From NCBI RefSeq assembly GCF_017068395.1, contig NZ_CP070619.1, forward strand, positions 8,246,001 to 8,310,000: a stretch of DNA of 64,000 nucleotides, in the 5' to 3' direction. Every line of letters starts with the position of its first letter. The stretch's first letter is position 1. This document shows, one piece after another, positions 43,904-53,607 of this stretch. The notes under the pieces are model-generated. The model did no database searches. It saw only the letters and a program-made list of their open reading frames with translations, and was not told where the DNA came from. A program made the position numbers and the translations under genes. The stretch is from Rhodococcus pseudokoreensis. GTDB lineage: Bacteria > Actinomycetota > Actinomycetes > Mycobacteriales > Mycobacteriaceae.

Positions 43904-46240
43904 ATGACCGCGACGACCTCCTTCGCCAATCAGCACACACCGATCGCCGGCGACAATTCGGAAACGCTGCGCGTAATCGAAGAGCGGGTGTTGTGGTTGG
44001 CGACGTCGATGATCCACCACGCCAACCGGGTTCGCCCGAACCCGACCGGGCTGAAGGTCGGTGGGCATCAGGCGTCGTGTGCGTCGATCGCGACGATCAT
44101 GACGTCACTGTGGTTCGAACAACTCCGGCCGGGGGACCGGGTGTCCGTGAAACCGCACGCGTCGCCGGTGCTGCACTCCATCAACTACCTGCTGGGGGAA
44201 TTGGACGAGAAGTACCTGACGACGCTGCGGGAGTTCGGCGGCCTGCAGTCCTACCCGTCGCGGGCGAAAGATCCCGATCCGGTGGACTATTCGACCGGCT
44301 CCGTCGGCATCGGTGCGACGGCCCCGATCTGGGGTGCCATCGCCCGGCGTTACGTCGACACCACCATCGGCGGCGCCGGCACGGGCCGGCAGTACTCCCT
44401 GGTCGGCGACGCGGAACTGGACGAGGGTGCGGTGTGGGAGGCGATCCTGGACACCTCCGTCGCCGAACTCGGCGAGATCGTGTGGATCGTCGATCTGAAC
44501 CGGCAGTCCCTCGACCGGGTGGTCCCCAACATCGCCGCCGGCCGGCTCGAGGCGATGTTCTCCGCCGCCGGGTGGCAGGTGCTGACCGTGAAGTTCGGGA
44601 CCCTGCTCGAATCGCTGTTCACCCGGGCCGGTGGTCCGGCGCTGCGGACCCGGATTTTGGACATGCCGAACCCGGAGTACCAGCGGCTGCTGCGCTGCGG
44701 CGCGGAGGAACTGCGTCGTCGTTTGCCCGGTGACGGCACGGACGCTTCGGCGATCGCGGCCCTGATCGCCGACCTGGATGACGCCACCCTGCTGCGGGCG
44801 ATCCGCAACCTCGGCGGCCACGACCTCGACGCGCTGCGAGCGGCGTATGCGCGGATCGACGACACCCGGCCGACGGTGATCATCGCCTACACCATCAAGG
44901 GCCGCGGCCTGCCGACGCAGGGGCATCCGCAGAATCATTCGTCGTTGCTGACGGTGGAGCAGTACCAGCAGTTGGCGGCCGAACTGGGGATGGACCCGAA
45001 CGATCCGTGGGCGCGGTTCGCCGCCGATAGTGTGCCCGGCCGGGTGTGCGCGGCCACCGCGGAGACGTTGACGCGCAAGAAGGTCGAACTCGCCACCCCG
45101 CCCGCCGTCCCCGCCGACATCGGCCGTACCCCGTCCGGGACGTCGACGACGCAGGCGGCGCTGGGGCGGGCGTTGCTGGATTTGTCGCGTGAGGCCCCGG
45201 AGGCGGCGAAGCGGGTGGTCACGGTCAGCCCGGACGTGTCGTCGACGACGAACCTGGCGGGGTGGTTGAACAAGGTGGGGGTGTGGTCGCCGAACGAGCG
45301 CCGCAACTGGTTCGACGACGACGCCGAGACGATCATGCACTGGCGGGAGAAGCCGACCGGGCAGCACATGGAGTTGGGGATCGCGGAAACGAACCTGGTG
45401 GGGTTGATGGGGGAGTTGGGGGCCACGTGGAGTCGGTGGGGGCAGCCGTTGTTCCCGATCGGGGTGATGTACGACCCGTTCGTCGAACGGGCCCTCGAGC
45501 CGTGGTCGTACGGGATTTATGCGGGTGGTCAGTCGATCCTGGTCGGCACCCCGTCCGGAGTCACCCTCGCCGCGGAGGGTGGGGCGCATCAGTCGATCAA
45601 GACGCCGTCGATCGGGCTCGAGCAGCCGGGGTGTGTGAGTTTCGAGCCGGCGTTCGCGATCGACACCGAATGGACGTTGCTCGACAGCATCGGCCGGTTG
45701 GGTCGCCCGGATGGGTCGTCGTCGTATCTGCGGCTCTCGACGCGTCCGGTGGATCAGACCCTCGCGAATGTTCCGTCGGATCCGGCGGCGCGGGAACGTC
45801 GCCGCCGGCAGGTCGTCGCCGGCGCATACAGCCTGCGGCACGCAGAGAATCCGGTGGTGACGTTGGTGGGGATGGGTGCGGTGATCACCGAAACCCTGAC
45901 TGCGGCGGACAGGTTGGCGGAGCAGGGCATTGCTGCGGATGTGGTGTGTGTGACCAGTGCGGGACTGTTGTTCGAGGCGGTGCAGGCGCGGCGGGGTCTG
46001 ACCGAGGGGTCGTCGTGGATTTTGGATCAGGTGTTCCCGGCGGGGCGGGCGGCGCCGATGGTGACCGTTCTGGACGGGCACCCGCACACTTTGGCGTTCC
46101 TGACCGGCATCAACCGGGTGCCCGGGGCGGCGCTGGGGGTCAGCAGGTTCGGGCAGGTCGGGTCCCTCGACGACGTGTACCGGTATCACGGCATCGACAC
46201 CGACAGCATCGTCCGCGCCGCCCTCGACCTCACCGACTGA
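43904..46240 (+). CDS. AceE-like 2-oxoacid dehydrogenase E1 (transketolase-like)
   Basis: A 778-residue homodimeric-type E1, shorter than the usual about 890-residue AceE. The N-terminal ThDP half has GGHQASCASIATIMTSLWFE, STGSVGIGATAPIWG and GDAELDEGAVWE...DLNRQSLD. The C-terminal transketolase-like half includes HMELGIAETNLVGLMGELGA and PVVTLVGMGAVITETLTAAD. It decarboxylates a 2-oxo acid and passes the acyl group to E2, encoded 18 bases downstream. Pyruvate is likely but not certain. ATG 43904 follows AGGAAG. Confidence 0.85.
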   Translation: MTATTSFANQHTPIAGDNSETLRVIEERVLWLATSMIHHANRVRPNPTGLKVGGHQASCASIATIMTSLWFEQLRPGDRVSVKPHASPVLHSINYLLGELDEKYLTTLREFGGLQSYPSRAKDPDPVDYSTGSVGIGATAPIWGAIARRYVDTTIGGAGTGRQYSLVGDAELDEGAVWEAILDTSVAELGEIVWIVDLNRQSLDRVVPNIAAGRLEAMFSAAGWQVLTVKFGTLLESLFTRAGGPALRTRILDMPNPEYQRLLRCGAEELRRRLPGDGTDASAIAALIADLDDATLLRAIRNLGGHDLDALRAAYARIDDTRPTVIIAYTIKGRGLPTQGHPQNHSSLLTVEQYQQLAAELGMDPNDPWARFAADSVPGRVCAATAETLTRKKVELATPPAVPADIGRTPSGTSTTQAALGRALLDLSREAPEAAKRVVTVSPDVSSTTNLAGWLNKVGVWSPNERRNWFDDDAETIMHWREKPTGQHMELGIAETNLVGLMGELGATWSRWGQPLFPIGVMYDPFVERALEPWSYGIYAGGQSILVGTPSGVTLAAEGGAHQSIKTPSIGLEQPGCVSFEPAFAIDTEWTLLDSIGRLGRPDGSSSYLRLSTRPVDQTLANVPSDPAARERRRRQVVAGAYSLRHAENPVVTLVGMGAVITETLTAADRLAEQGIAADVVCVTSAGLLFEAVQARRGLTEGSSWILDQVFPAGRAAPMVTVLDGHPHTLAFLTGINRVPGAALGVSRFGQVGSLDDVYRYHGIDTDSIVRAALDLTD

Positions 46241-46258
46241 TCAAGAGAGACAACAGGA

Positions 46259-47296
46259 ATGACTACGAATCAAATCGCCGCGACCACCGTGGTGCTGCCG
46301 TCGCTCGGGGAAAACGTCACCGAGGCGACCGTCACCCGCTGGCTCAAATCGCGAGGTGACCGCATCGAGGAGGGGGAGCCGCTGCTCGAGGTGTCCACCG
46401 ACAAGGTCGACACCGAGATCCCGTCGCCGATGGCCGGGATTCTCGTCGACATCCTGGCTTCAGAGGACACTATCGTCGACGTCGGCGGCCCGCTGGGGGT
46501 GATCGGTGAGGACGCTGGAAAGCAGACACTGCCGGAACCCGAGCCTGCGCCCATCGTCGAACCGGTCACGGTGTCCGGCGTGGACCGCGTCGAGAAGCTG
46601 CCGCGGATCCGCCGGACCATCGCCCGCCGGATGGTCGAATCGTTGCAGACGTCTGCGCAATTGACGACAGTCGTCGAGGTCGATGTCACCGCGATCGCCC
46701 GCTTGCGGGCGCAGGAGAAGGAAGACTTCCACCGGCGCGCAGGCATGAAGTTGTCGTTCCTGCCGTTCTTCGTGGCCGCCGCGGTCGAAGCGCTCGCCGA
46801 GCATCCGGTGATCAACTCCTCGCTCGATGCCGATTGCACCGAGGTCACCTACCACGGCGCGGTGCACCTCGGTATGGCCGTCGACAGCGACAAGGGCCTG
46901 ATGGTGCCCGTCATCCGAGACGCGAGTGCGCTTTCGATTTCCGGGCTCACACGTGCTATCGCCGACGCCGCAGACAGCGTGCGGTCGGGATCCATCAAGC
47001 CCGACGACCTTTCCGGCGGCACCTTCACCATCACTAACACCGGCAGCCGCGGGGCATTGTTCGACACCCCGATCATCAACCAACCCCAGTCCGCGATCCT
47101 CGGTCTCGGGACTGTCGTCGAACGTCTCGTCCCCACCCGCGGCGCCAGGGGTTCCCTCGAGATCGGAGTTCGATCGATGGCCTACCTCTCGCTCTCCTAT
47201 GACCACCGCATCGTCGACGGCGCCGACGCCGCCCGCTACCTCACCACCGTGCGGCAGCGGCTGGAAGCGGGATTTGACCCTGCAGCTCTGCAATGA
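46259..47296 (+). CDS. Short dihydrolipoamide acyltransferase (E2)
   Basis: A 345-residue E2 with one lipoyl domain (STDKVDTEIPSPMAG, Lys 49) and a catalytic domain ending in SYDHRIVDGADAARY (His 316, Asp 320). Between them only a short acidic linker leads to RVEKLPRIRRTIARRMVESL. No peripheral-subunit-binding domain is evident, so E1/E3 recruitment may be atypical. E3 is not encoded nearby and may be the cell's shared lipoamide dehydrogenase. Confidence 0.87.
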   Translation: MTTNQIAATTVVLPSLGENVTEATVTRWLKSRGDRIEEGEPLLEVSTDKVDTEIPSPMAGILVDILASEDTIVDVGGPLGVIGEDAGKQTLPEPEPAPIVEPVTVSGVDRVEKLPRIRRTIARRMVESLQTSAQLTTVVEVDVTAIARLRAQEKEDFHRRAGMKLSFLPFFVAAAVEALAEHPVINSSLDADCTEVTYHGAVHLGMAVDSDKGLMVPVIRDASALSISGLTRAIADAADSVRSGSIKPDDLSGGTFTITNTGSRGALFDTPIINQPQSAILGLGTVVERLVPTRGARGSLEIGVRSMAYLSLSYDHRIVDGADAARYLTTVRQRLEAGFDPAALQ

Positions 47297-47360
47297 GCAC
47301 AGCTCGAACTCGGACAAGTGTGAGGGACCCCCATGATCAGACCACTTGTCGCCGTGTGAG

Positions 47361-48566
47361 TCACTCGTCCTTCGGCGAGACGAAATTGAGATGGCGGCGC
47401 AGCGGTGCGGCTGCGGTCACGGCGCCGCCGAGGAGGGTGAGCGCTGCGATCGCGCCGAATCCGGCGGTGAGTGTGGCGACCGCGGCGACGCCTCCGACGA
47501 GCAGCGGTCCTCCCGCGTCACCGAGTTCGCGTCCGAGTTCGGCGGCGCCCATGGTCTGTCCCATCCTTTCGGCGGGAGTCGAACCGGCGAGCGACGCAAA
47601 CGCCAACGGCGTGATCAGTCCCGTCCCGGAGCCGATCGCCACTGCGGCGAGCAGTACACCGGGTAGGCCGGGGAGCATCGCGCACCCGAGTCCGGTGGCG
47701 GTGAGAAGTAGACCCAGCGCGGTTCCGGATTCGGCCGAAATACGACCTGCGTCCAGCGCCCGTCCGGCTCGCGGTTGCACGAGGGCGGCGCAGGCCGCGA
47801 GGACGGACACCGCGGCACCGGTCGCCACCGAGCCGAGTCCGGCGGCGGCCCCGGTGACCGGCAGGAACCCCACGCCCACGGACAGCGCCGAGGTTGCGAA
47901 CGCGAGTGCGAGGGTGGGCCCGAGAAACGTCCGATCCGTCAGACGGCGTGCCAGGTCCAGGACGGTCTGCCGGTTGCGCGGCAGGGGAGGCAGGACGGGC
48001 ACCATACGCGCCGCCCATGCCGCGATGGTGAGCGCGAGGACGGCCATCACCGCGAACAGCAGCGTGAGGCCGCCGAGCCACACCAGCACGCCGCCCAGCA
48101 GCGGACCGAGCGTGTAGCCGAGGCTCTTGTAGAAACCGTATGTTCCGAACGCGGTGCCGTGACCGGCTTTCAGGGTCATCCGTGCGACCAGTGCGCTCGC
48201 TGACGGGGAGAACGCGGACGCGGCAGCGCCTTGCCCGAGCCGGGCCAGCCACAGCCAGTTCGAGTCGCCGACAACGACGAACAGGGCGGAGGCTGCGGCG
48301 AATCCGATGAGCCCACCGAAGAGGACCGGTCGGGCACCGATCCGGTCGGCGAGTGTCCCGAACATGGGTTTGAGCACTACCTCCGCGCCGTCGTACAGCG
48401 CCAGCAGCAGACCGAGATACAGCAGGGAACCACCGGGGTCCTCGAGGTCGAATGCGAGGTTCGCCGCGACGGCGTGCGCCCCGAAGGCGGTGGTGAAACC
48501 GGCCGCGTAGAGCGGCCACATCCGCCACTGCGCGGCTGCCGCCACTGGTGACACGGCGTCGGTCAT
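47361..48566 (-). CDS. MFS transporter (drug/metabolite type)
   Basis: A 401-residue twelve-helix MFS protein. The loop signature is PMFGTLADRIGARPVL, and the C-terminal half has FASLAGSTPAERMGQTMGAA. It is the last gene of the five-gene CoA-thioester operon and overlaps the C45 peptidase gene by 4 bases. It could import the substrate or export a product. Confidence 0.82.
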   Translation of the reverse strand: MTDAVSPVAAAAQWRMWPLYAAGFTTAFGAHAVAANLAFDLEDPGGSLLYLGLLLALYDGAEVVLKPMFGTLADRIGARPVLFGGLIGFAAASALFVVVGDSNWLWLARLGQGAAASAFSPSASALVARMTLKAGHGTAFGTYGFYKSLGYTLGPLLGGVLVWLGGLTLLFAVMAVLALTIAAWAARMVPVLPPLPRNRQTVLDLARRLTDRTFLGPTLALAFATSALSVGVGFLPVTGAAAGLGSVATGAAVSVLAACAALVQPRAGRALDAGRISAESGTALGLLLTATGLGCAMLPGLPGVLLAAVAIGSGTGLITPLAFASLAGSTPAERMGQTMGAAELGRELGDAGGPLLVGGVAAVATLTAGFGAIAALTLLGGAVTAAAPLRRHLNFVSPKDE

Positions 48567-49702
48567 GGCCGCTCGCCGCCGAGGCCTTTGCCGATTCGTT
48601 CAGCGGAGGGCTGTCCGGCAACGAAGTCGGCCAGCGAGAGGGTGGCTGTTCGGCCGTGCTGGTTGCGGATGTAGATGGTTCGGTCGGTCAGGTTGGTCAC
48701 GGTGGTGCACAGGGTGGCGAGCGGGTCGTGGCCGGCGGCGGTGCGGTGCACACCGGTGGGAATGGGGGACCCGGTCAGGACTCGATCGAACCAGTAGATG
48801 TCGGGTTCCAGGGCCGGGTTGATGTCTTGGAGGACCTTGCCCCGGGCAAGACTCTCGTCCCGTTGCCCGAGGTTGGCGGTGGCGGCACCGGCCGGCGCCC
48901 GGTCCGGCGAGTTGGGCATGAACCGGATGTGGTTGGTGTGCCATTCGAATGCACTCTCGGGTGAGAGTTCACGGACGGCGTGGCGCCCCGCGGCCGTTTC
49001 GACGACGGAGACGCGACCGGTGTGGGTGTCGCCGATCGTGTAGGCGAAGCCGCCGGCGCTGGGGTGAGTGCGCAGAAAATCGACGGCGTCCGTGAAGGTG
49101 GTGCACTGCTGCAGTCCGCGGGCGACGAAATGGCGGCCGGGAGCGACGATCGGAATGGTGACCTGGATGTGGTTGATGCCCCACACCAGTCCGGCGGCGT
49201 TGGCGGCGAGGGTGTTGGAAGGCAGGAACCCGGGATACCACTCGACGGTGACCGGCAGGTCCCCGTCGATGTGCAGGGTCAGGAGCATGAAATGTCCGTC
49301 GAGGGCGGGAGCGCCGTCCTCGTTGTGAGCGATGAAGGACGACGTGCCGCGCCAGGCGAGGTCGGTGCAGCCGGTGCCGTCGTCGACGCCGAGGTCACCG
49401 CGCAGATTGGCCAGCAGCAGGTCCTCGTAGGGCAGCGCGGCGCCAGCCGCGAGCGCGCGCAGTTCGGCGGTGAGGTGCGGGTACGCCTGTTCGGTGGCTG
49501 TCACCACGTCGGCCAGGATGCGTCGTCCGCGACCGCTGCGGGTGAAGGCGTGCAATCCTTCGCGTTCGGGCAGCTGGTTCTGCACGGCGGTGATCGAGGC
49601 GCGGGCGTACTCACCGAGCAGGGTGAACGCGGCGGTGCGTTCACCGGAGACCACCACCCATCGCAGTCCGGCGACCGTGGTCTCGTCGATGTGGGCGTTC
49701 AT
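48563..49702 (-). CDS. C45-family Ntn-hydrolase (acyl-CoA:6-APA acyltransferase-like)
   Basis: A 379-residue protein of the peptidase C45 family. Self-cleavage at GTG/CTDLAW (Gly 111-Cys 112) would expose the catalytic N-terminal Cys, as in isopenicillin-N acyltransferase-like enzymes. SSFIAHNEDGAPALDGHFML and TNHIRFM match the family. It hydrolyses or exchanges an acyl amide. It overlaps both neighbours by 4 bases, linking amide chemistry to acyl-CoA metabolism in this operon. Confidence 0.83.
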   Translation of the reverse strand: MNAHIDETTVAGLRWVVVSGERTAAFTLLGEYARASITAVQNQLPEREGLHAFTRSGRGRRILADVVTATEQAYPHLTAELRALAAGAALPYEDLLLANLRGDLGVDDGTGCTDLAWRGTSSFIAHNEDGAPALDGHFMLLTLHIDGDLPVTVEWYPGFLPSNTLAANAAGLVWGINHIQVTIPIVAPGRHFVARGLQQCTTFTDAVDFLRTHPSAGGFAYTIGDTHTGRVSVVETAAGRHAVRELSPESAFEWHTNHIRFMPNSPDRAPAGAATANLGQRDESLARGKVLQDINPALEPDIYWFDRVLTGSPIPTGVHRTAAGHDPLATLCTTVTNLTDRTIYIRNQHGRTATLSLADFVAGQPSAERIGKGLGGERP

Positions 49703-50499
49703 CGTCCGCTGAACTGCGGGGTTCGCCGTTCGAGCACGGCCCCGACTGCCTCGTGGTGGTCTTCGGTGTGATGCGCGACCGCCTGCATGGCCGCCGACAA
49801 CTCGAGGATGCTCTCGAGGCTCTGGTGCTGCCCTTCGCGCAGCAGTCGCTTGGTCATCCGCAGCACGTGCGGCGGGTTCGCCGACACCCGGGATGCGAGT
49901 TCGTGGGCGGCGGTCAGGAGGTGTTCGGGCTCGGTGACCGCGGAGACCATGCCCCACTCGAGTGCAGTGTGCGCGTCGATCGCCTCACCGGTGAAGGCCA
50001 TCTCGCTGGCCCGGGCCATGCCGATGGCGCGGGGCAGCAGCCAGGCGCCTCCGTCGCCGGGAATGATGCCGACTTTGACGAAGCTCTCGGCGAATTTTGC
50101 GGTGGTCGAGGCGATCCGCAGGTCGCACATCATCGCCAGGTCGCAGCCGGCTCCGATGGCCGCCCCGTTCACGGCGGCGATCGTCGGGATCTCGCAGTGA
50201 TACAAGGCTTTCGGGATGCGCTGGATGCCGTGCCGGTAGCCTTGGCGCAGTTCTGCGGGTGACCCGCCGAACATGCCGTCCTTGTCGCGCATGTGTTTGA
50301 CGTTACCGCCGGAGGAGAACGCGGAGCCGGCGCCGGTGAGGATCGCCACCCGCACGCTCGGGTCGCGGTTGACCGCGGTGACGGCCTCCTCGAGCGCGTC
50401 GATGGTGTCGGCCTCGGAGATGGGATTGCGGGCCTCGGGGTTGTTGAGAGTCCAGACGACGGTGTCGCCGGTGCGGTCGGTCAGCAGGGGGTCGCTCAT
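49699..50499 (-). CDS. Enoyl-CoA hydratase/isomerase-family protein
   Basis: A 266-residue crotonase. It shows the oxyanion-hole segment AFSSGGNVKHM, the AAVNGAAIGAGCDLAMMCDL block, and an acidic residue in KFAESFVKVG. The second catalytic acid position (PGDGGAWLLPR) carries Asp in place of the hydratase Glu, so hydratase, isomerase or retro-Claisen activity are all possible. It overlaps its neighbours on both sides by 4 bases. Confidence 0.85.
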   Translation of the reverse strand: MSDPLLTDRTGDTVVWTLNNPEARNPISEADTIDALEEAVTAVNRDPSVRVAILTGAGSAFSSGGNVKHMRDKDGMFGGSPAELRQGYRHGIQRIPKALYHCEIPTIAAVNGAAIGAGCDLAMMCDLRIASTTAKFAESFVKVGIIPGDGGAWLLPRAIGMARASEMAFTGEAIDAHTALEWGMVSAVTEPEHLLTAAHELASRVSANPPHVLRMTKRLLREGQHQSLESILELSAAMQAVAHHTEDHHEAVGAVLERRTPQFSGR

Positions 50500-52682
50500 G
50501 CGTGTGCTCCAGAGTGTGTGTCGGACAGTACGATCCGCACGTCAACCGGGACGATTCCGGTTTTCGAGGCGATGACGGGGTTGAGGTCGAGTTCGCTGAT
50601 TTCCGGGTGCGCCGCGACGATGTCACCGACGCGGACGAGGAACCGGGCCAACGCTGTCCGGTCGATCACCGAAAGGTGGCGGTAACCGTCGAGCATGCGG
50701 GAGGCGATGGTCTCGTCGATCATCTCGTGGGCTTCGATCTCGGTGAACGGTGCCGCGCGGAAGGTGACGTCCTCGAGGGCTTCGACCATCACGCCACCGC
50801 TGCCGAACGCCACCACCGGACCGAAGATCGGGTCGTGGGTGGCGCCGACGAGCAGTTCGACGCCGTGATCGGCCATCGGGGTGACGACGATGCCGTCGAT
50901 CACCGCGCCGCGCACGTTCTCGGTGACCGCGTCGATGATTGCCTGTGCGTTCTCCGCGGCGCCGGCGCCGACCACGTTCAGTTTCACGCCGCCGACGTCG
51001 GATTTGTGGATCACCTGTGGCGAGACGATCTTCAGTGCGCACGGCCGCCCGTATCCGGTGACCGCGGTGACGACCTCGTCGACGGTGCGGGCGAAGGTCC
51101 ATCCGCCGATGTCGACCCCGGCGTCCTCGACGAGGGCGCGGGCGGTGGGCTCGTCCAGGATCCCCGTTCCCGCCGCAGCACGTGGTGCGGGGGCGGGCAG
51201 GGTGAGGGACGACCGCTGCGACGCGGTGGCCAGTCGTCGTCCGCGCCGGTCGAGGGCGGCGACCACCCGGACGGCATGGTCGATGGAGTTGATCACCGGA
51301 ACCCCACCGGCCCGCAGGCGGTCGTGGTTGGAGACGATGTCCCCGGCATAGCAACTCTGTACCAGCAGGGGAACCCGGTGGGCGGTGGTCAGCTCGAGGA
51401 GTCGGTCGGCGGTGGCGTCCTCGGCGGCTGTCAGGCTGGCGTCGAACCGCAGGTGATAGCCGCCGTACAGTCCCACGATCAGCACCAACCCGACTGCGGG
51501 ATCGCTCATCAGGGCGTCCACCGCGTCGGCGAACACCGTGGGATCCGCATCGGTGGCCCCGGCCACGTCGACGGGGTTGACCACCGACGCCGGCCCACCC
51601 AGCAGATCACGCAGGACCTGCTGGGTCCGCTCACTGATCTGCGCGAGTTCGATCCCGCGCGCGGTCAGTGCATCGGCGGCCAAGGTGGCGTGGCCGCCGC
51701 CGTCGGACAGGATCGCGACCTTGCGGCCGGATGCGATCGGCGCGGTGGTGGCCATCGCTCCTGCGACGACGGCCAGTTCGTCCGAGCGGTCGACCAATTC
51801 CACGCCGGCCTGGCGGAGGACCGCGGTGGCGACGGCGTCCGAACCGGCGATCGACCCGGTGTGGGAGAGCGCCGTGCGCCGCCCAACGTCGGAGCGGCCG
51901 CCGCGCAGCATTACCACCGGCTTGTCCTGCACCGCGCTCGCCGCGGCGACCAGGAACGCCCGGCCGTCCGCGAAACCCTCCGAGTGGATGGCGACGGCGC
52001 CGGTGCGGGTGTCGCGGGCGAGTTCGGCGACACATTCGTCGTAGCGGACGTCGGCCTGGTTGCCGAGGCCGATGTAGGCGTGGAAGCCGGGGCCCTTCAG
52101 AGCACGGTTGTCGTTGACCAGGGACAGCAGCATGTTTCCGCTCTGGGTGACCACGCTGATCGGGCCCGTGGGCACGTCTTGCAGGCCCACCAGGTTGGCG
52201 CCGGTGGAGACGTTGAGCATTCCCGAGGTGTTCGGGCCGATGACCCGGATACCGGTCTCGGCGATCGCTCGCGCCAGCGCGGCGTCGAGCTCGGCGCCCG
52301 AGTCTCCGGTTTCCTTGAATCCGTTGGCCAGCACCACCGCTCCGGCGATGCCGACGGCCGCGCAGTGGCGCAGGGCGTCGGGCACGGCGGCGCCGGGCAG
52401 GGCGATGAGAGCGACGTCGACGCCGTAGGGCAGTCCGTCGATCGAGGGGACGACCTCGAGGCCGAGGATCTCGGTTGCTTTCGGGTTGACCGGGTACACC
52501 GGGTGCGCGTACCCGGCCTGCTGCAGAGCGCGCACGGCCTGGAAACCGCGCTTGGTCGGGCTGGTCGAGGCACCGACGATCGCAATGGAGCGGGGATCGA
52601 ACAGGCGCTGCAGCGCCGTGCGGGTCTCGGCCGGCAGGGTGTCGGCGACCGCGACGGAGGAAGGCTGAGCCATCGTTGTCAT
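50496..52682 (-). CDS. ADP-forming acyl-CoA synthetase (acetate-CoA ligase type)
   Basis: A 728-residue fusion of the alpha and beta subunits of ADP-forming acid:CoA ligases. The N-terminal CoA-binding Rossmann region is SIAIVGASTSPTKRG, the phosphorylated His is H274 in ALSHTGSIAG, and the C-terminal ATP-grasp lies after about residue 500 (CALKIVSPQVIHKSDVGGVK). It activates or releases a carboxylic acid as its CoA thioester with ATP. It sits between two crotonases with 4-base or shorter junctions. Confidence 0.88.
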   Translation of the reverse strand: MTTMAQPSSVAVADTLPAETRTALQRLFDPRSIAIVGASTSPTKRGFQAVRALQQAGYAHPVYPVNPKATEILGLEVVPSIDGLPYGVDVALIALPGAAVPDALRHCAAVGIAGAVVLANGFKETGDSGAELDAALARAIAETGIRVIGPNTSGMLNVSTGANLVGLQDVPTGPISVVTQSGNMLLSLVNDNRALKGPGFHAYIGLGNQADVRYDECVAELARDTRTGAVAIHSEGFADGRAFLVAAASAVQDKPVVMLRGGRSDVGRRTALSHTGSIAGSDAVATAVLRQAGVELVDRSDELAVVAGAMATTAPIASGRKVAILSDGGGHATLAADALTARGIELAQISERTQQVLRDLLGGPASVVNPVDVAGATDADPTVFADAVDALMSDPAVGLVLIVGLYGGYHLRFDASLTAAEDATADRLLELTTAHRVPLLVQSCYAGDIVSNHDRLRAGGVPVINSIDHAVRVVAALDRRGRRLATASQRSSLTLPAPAPRAAAGTGILDEPTARALVEDAGVDIGGWTFARTVDEVVTAVTGYGRPCALKIVSPQVIHKSDVGGVKLNVVGAGAAENAQAIIDAVTENVRGAVIDGIVVTPMADHGVELLVGATHDPIFGPVVAFGSGGVMVEALEDVTFRAAPFTEIEAHEMIDETIASRMLDGYRHLSVIDRTALARFLVRVGDIVAAHPEISELDLNPVIASKTGIVPVDVRIVLSDTHSGAHA

Positions 52683-52684
52683 CT

Positions 52685-53458
52685 CTACTTTCCCTGGAAG
52701 ATCGGAGTGCGGCGTTCGGCGAATGCCGCCACGCCTTCGGCCCAGTCCTGCGTGCCCATCAGCGCCAGCAACTCCTGGGGCTCGGTCTCGAGGACGACGT
52801 CGAGGGGGTCGTTACGCCGCAGCGCTGCCTTCATCCGGGCGAGCGAGAGCGGGGCCTTCCCGGCAAGCGTGTCGGCGAGCGCGTGCGCCGCGTCCAATAG
52901 CGCGTCGGCGGCAACTGCCGAGTGCGCGAGTCCCCACTCCAGCGCCTGGGCGCCGGTGAAGCGTTCGCCGAGGATCAGCATGTCGGTGGCCCGCCGCAGT
53001 CCGACGAGGCGGGGGAGTCGGTTGGTGACACCGCCTCCGACGAAGGTGCCGATGCTGACCTCGGGAAAGCCCAACTGGGCGTCCTCGGCGACGACGAGGA
53101 AGTCGGCGCTGACCGCCATCTCCGCGCCGGCGCCGAGTGCGTAGCCGTTGACCGCGGCAACCACCGGGGTATCCATCGATTGGATCTGCTCGCACACTCT
53201 CTGGCCGAGGTCGAGATAGTGAGCCTGCTCCTCCCGGCTGCGGGTGCCGGACTTGTGGGCCTTCAGATCGGCGCCGACGCAGAAGGCGCGGCCTGCACCG
53301 GTGATCACGACCGCGCGCACGTCCGGATCGGAATCTGCCGCGACCAGTTCGTCGATCAGCGTCTGGTACAGCTCCTCGCTCACCGCGTTGAGGCGGTCGG
53401 GGCGGTTCAGGGCCAGGGTCGCGGTCGAACCCGAACGGGTTGCCAGGACGGTCGTCAT
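52685..53458 (-). CDS. Enoyl-CoA hydratase/isomerase-family protein
   Basis: A 257-residue crotonase, the first gene of the five-gene operon. It shows RAFCVGADLKAHKSG, AAVNGYALGAGAEMAVSADF and GFPEVSIGTFVGGGVTNRLP; the Glu in FPEV fits one catalytic acid, while the second site is Gly-rich without the usual Glu. This favours isomerase or aryl-CoA-type chemistry over simple hydration. ATG 53458 begins TTVLATRSGSTATLALNRPD. Confidence 0.87.
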   Translation of the reverse strand: MTTVLATRSGSTATLALNRPDRLNAVSEELYQTLIDELVAADSDPDVRAVVITGAGRAFCVGADLKAHKSGTRSREEQAHYLDLGQRVCEQIQSMDTPVVAAVNGYALGAGAEMAVSADFLVVAEDAQLGFPEVSIGTFVGGGVTNRLPRLVGLRRATDMLILGERFTGAQALEWGLAHSAVAADALLDAAHALADTLAGKAPLSLARMKAALRRNDPLDVVLETEPQELLALMGTQDWAEGVAAFAERRTPIFQGK

Positions 53459-53591
53459 CGTCTCACGTCTCTTTCTCGTCGAGCTGACTGTAATGCGTTG
53501 TCCTGCTGACGGTGTGGCCGCAGGGTACTGCCCGTCGGGGTGCTTCCGATAGGGGCCGCTGTGATCCATATAACCGCATCCCGGCTGTCGA

Positions 53592-53607
53592 TGCAAGAAA
53601 AGTTGCA
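53592..53607. promoter_or_regulatory. RpiR-box candidate, copy 1
   Basis: TGCAA-GAAAAG-TTGCA, 134 bases upstream of the CoA operon start on the minus strand. Same half-sites and spacing as the copies at 53819 and 56393. Confidence 0.6.

Noticed and set aside
47300..47360. ACAAGTG...CACTTGT as a terminator between E2 and MFS
   Set aside because: Only 7 bp with a 22-base loop; too weak to annotate.
50502..53144. 880-codon plus-strand open frame antisense to the ADP-forming ligase and crotonases
   Set aside because: The Asp/Gly/Arg-rich product has no domain; the minus-strand genes carry clear family motifs.
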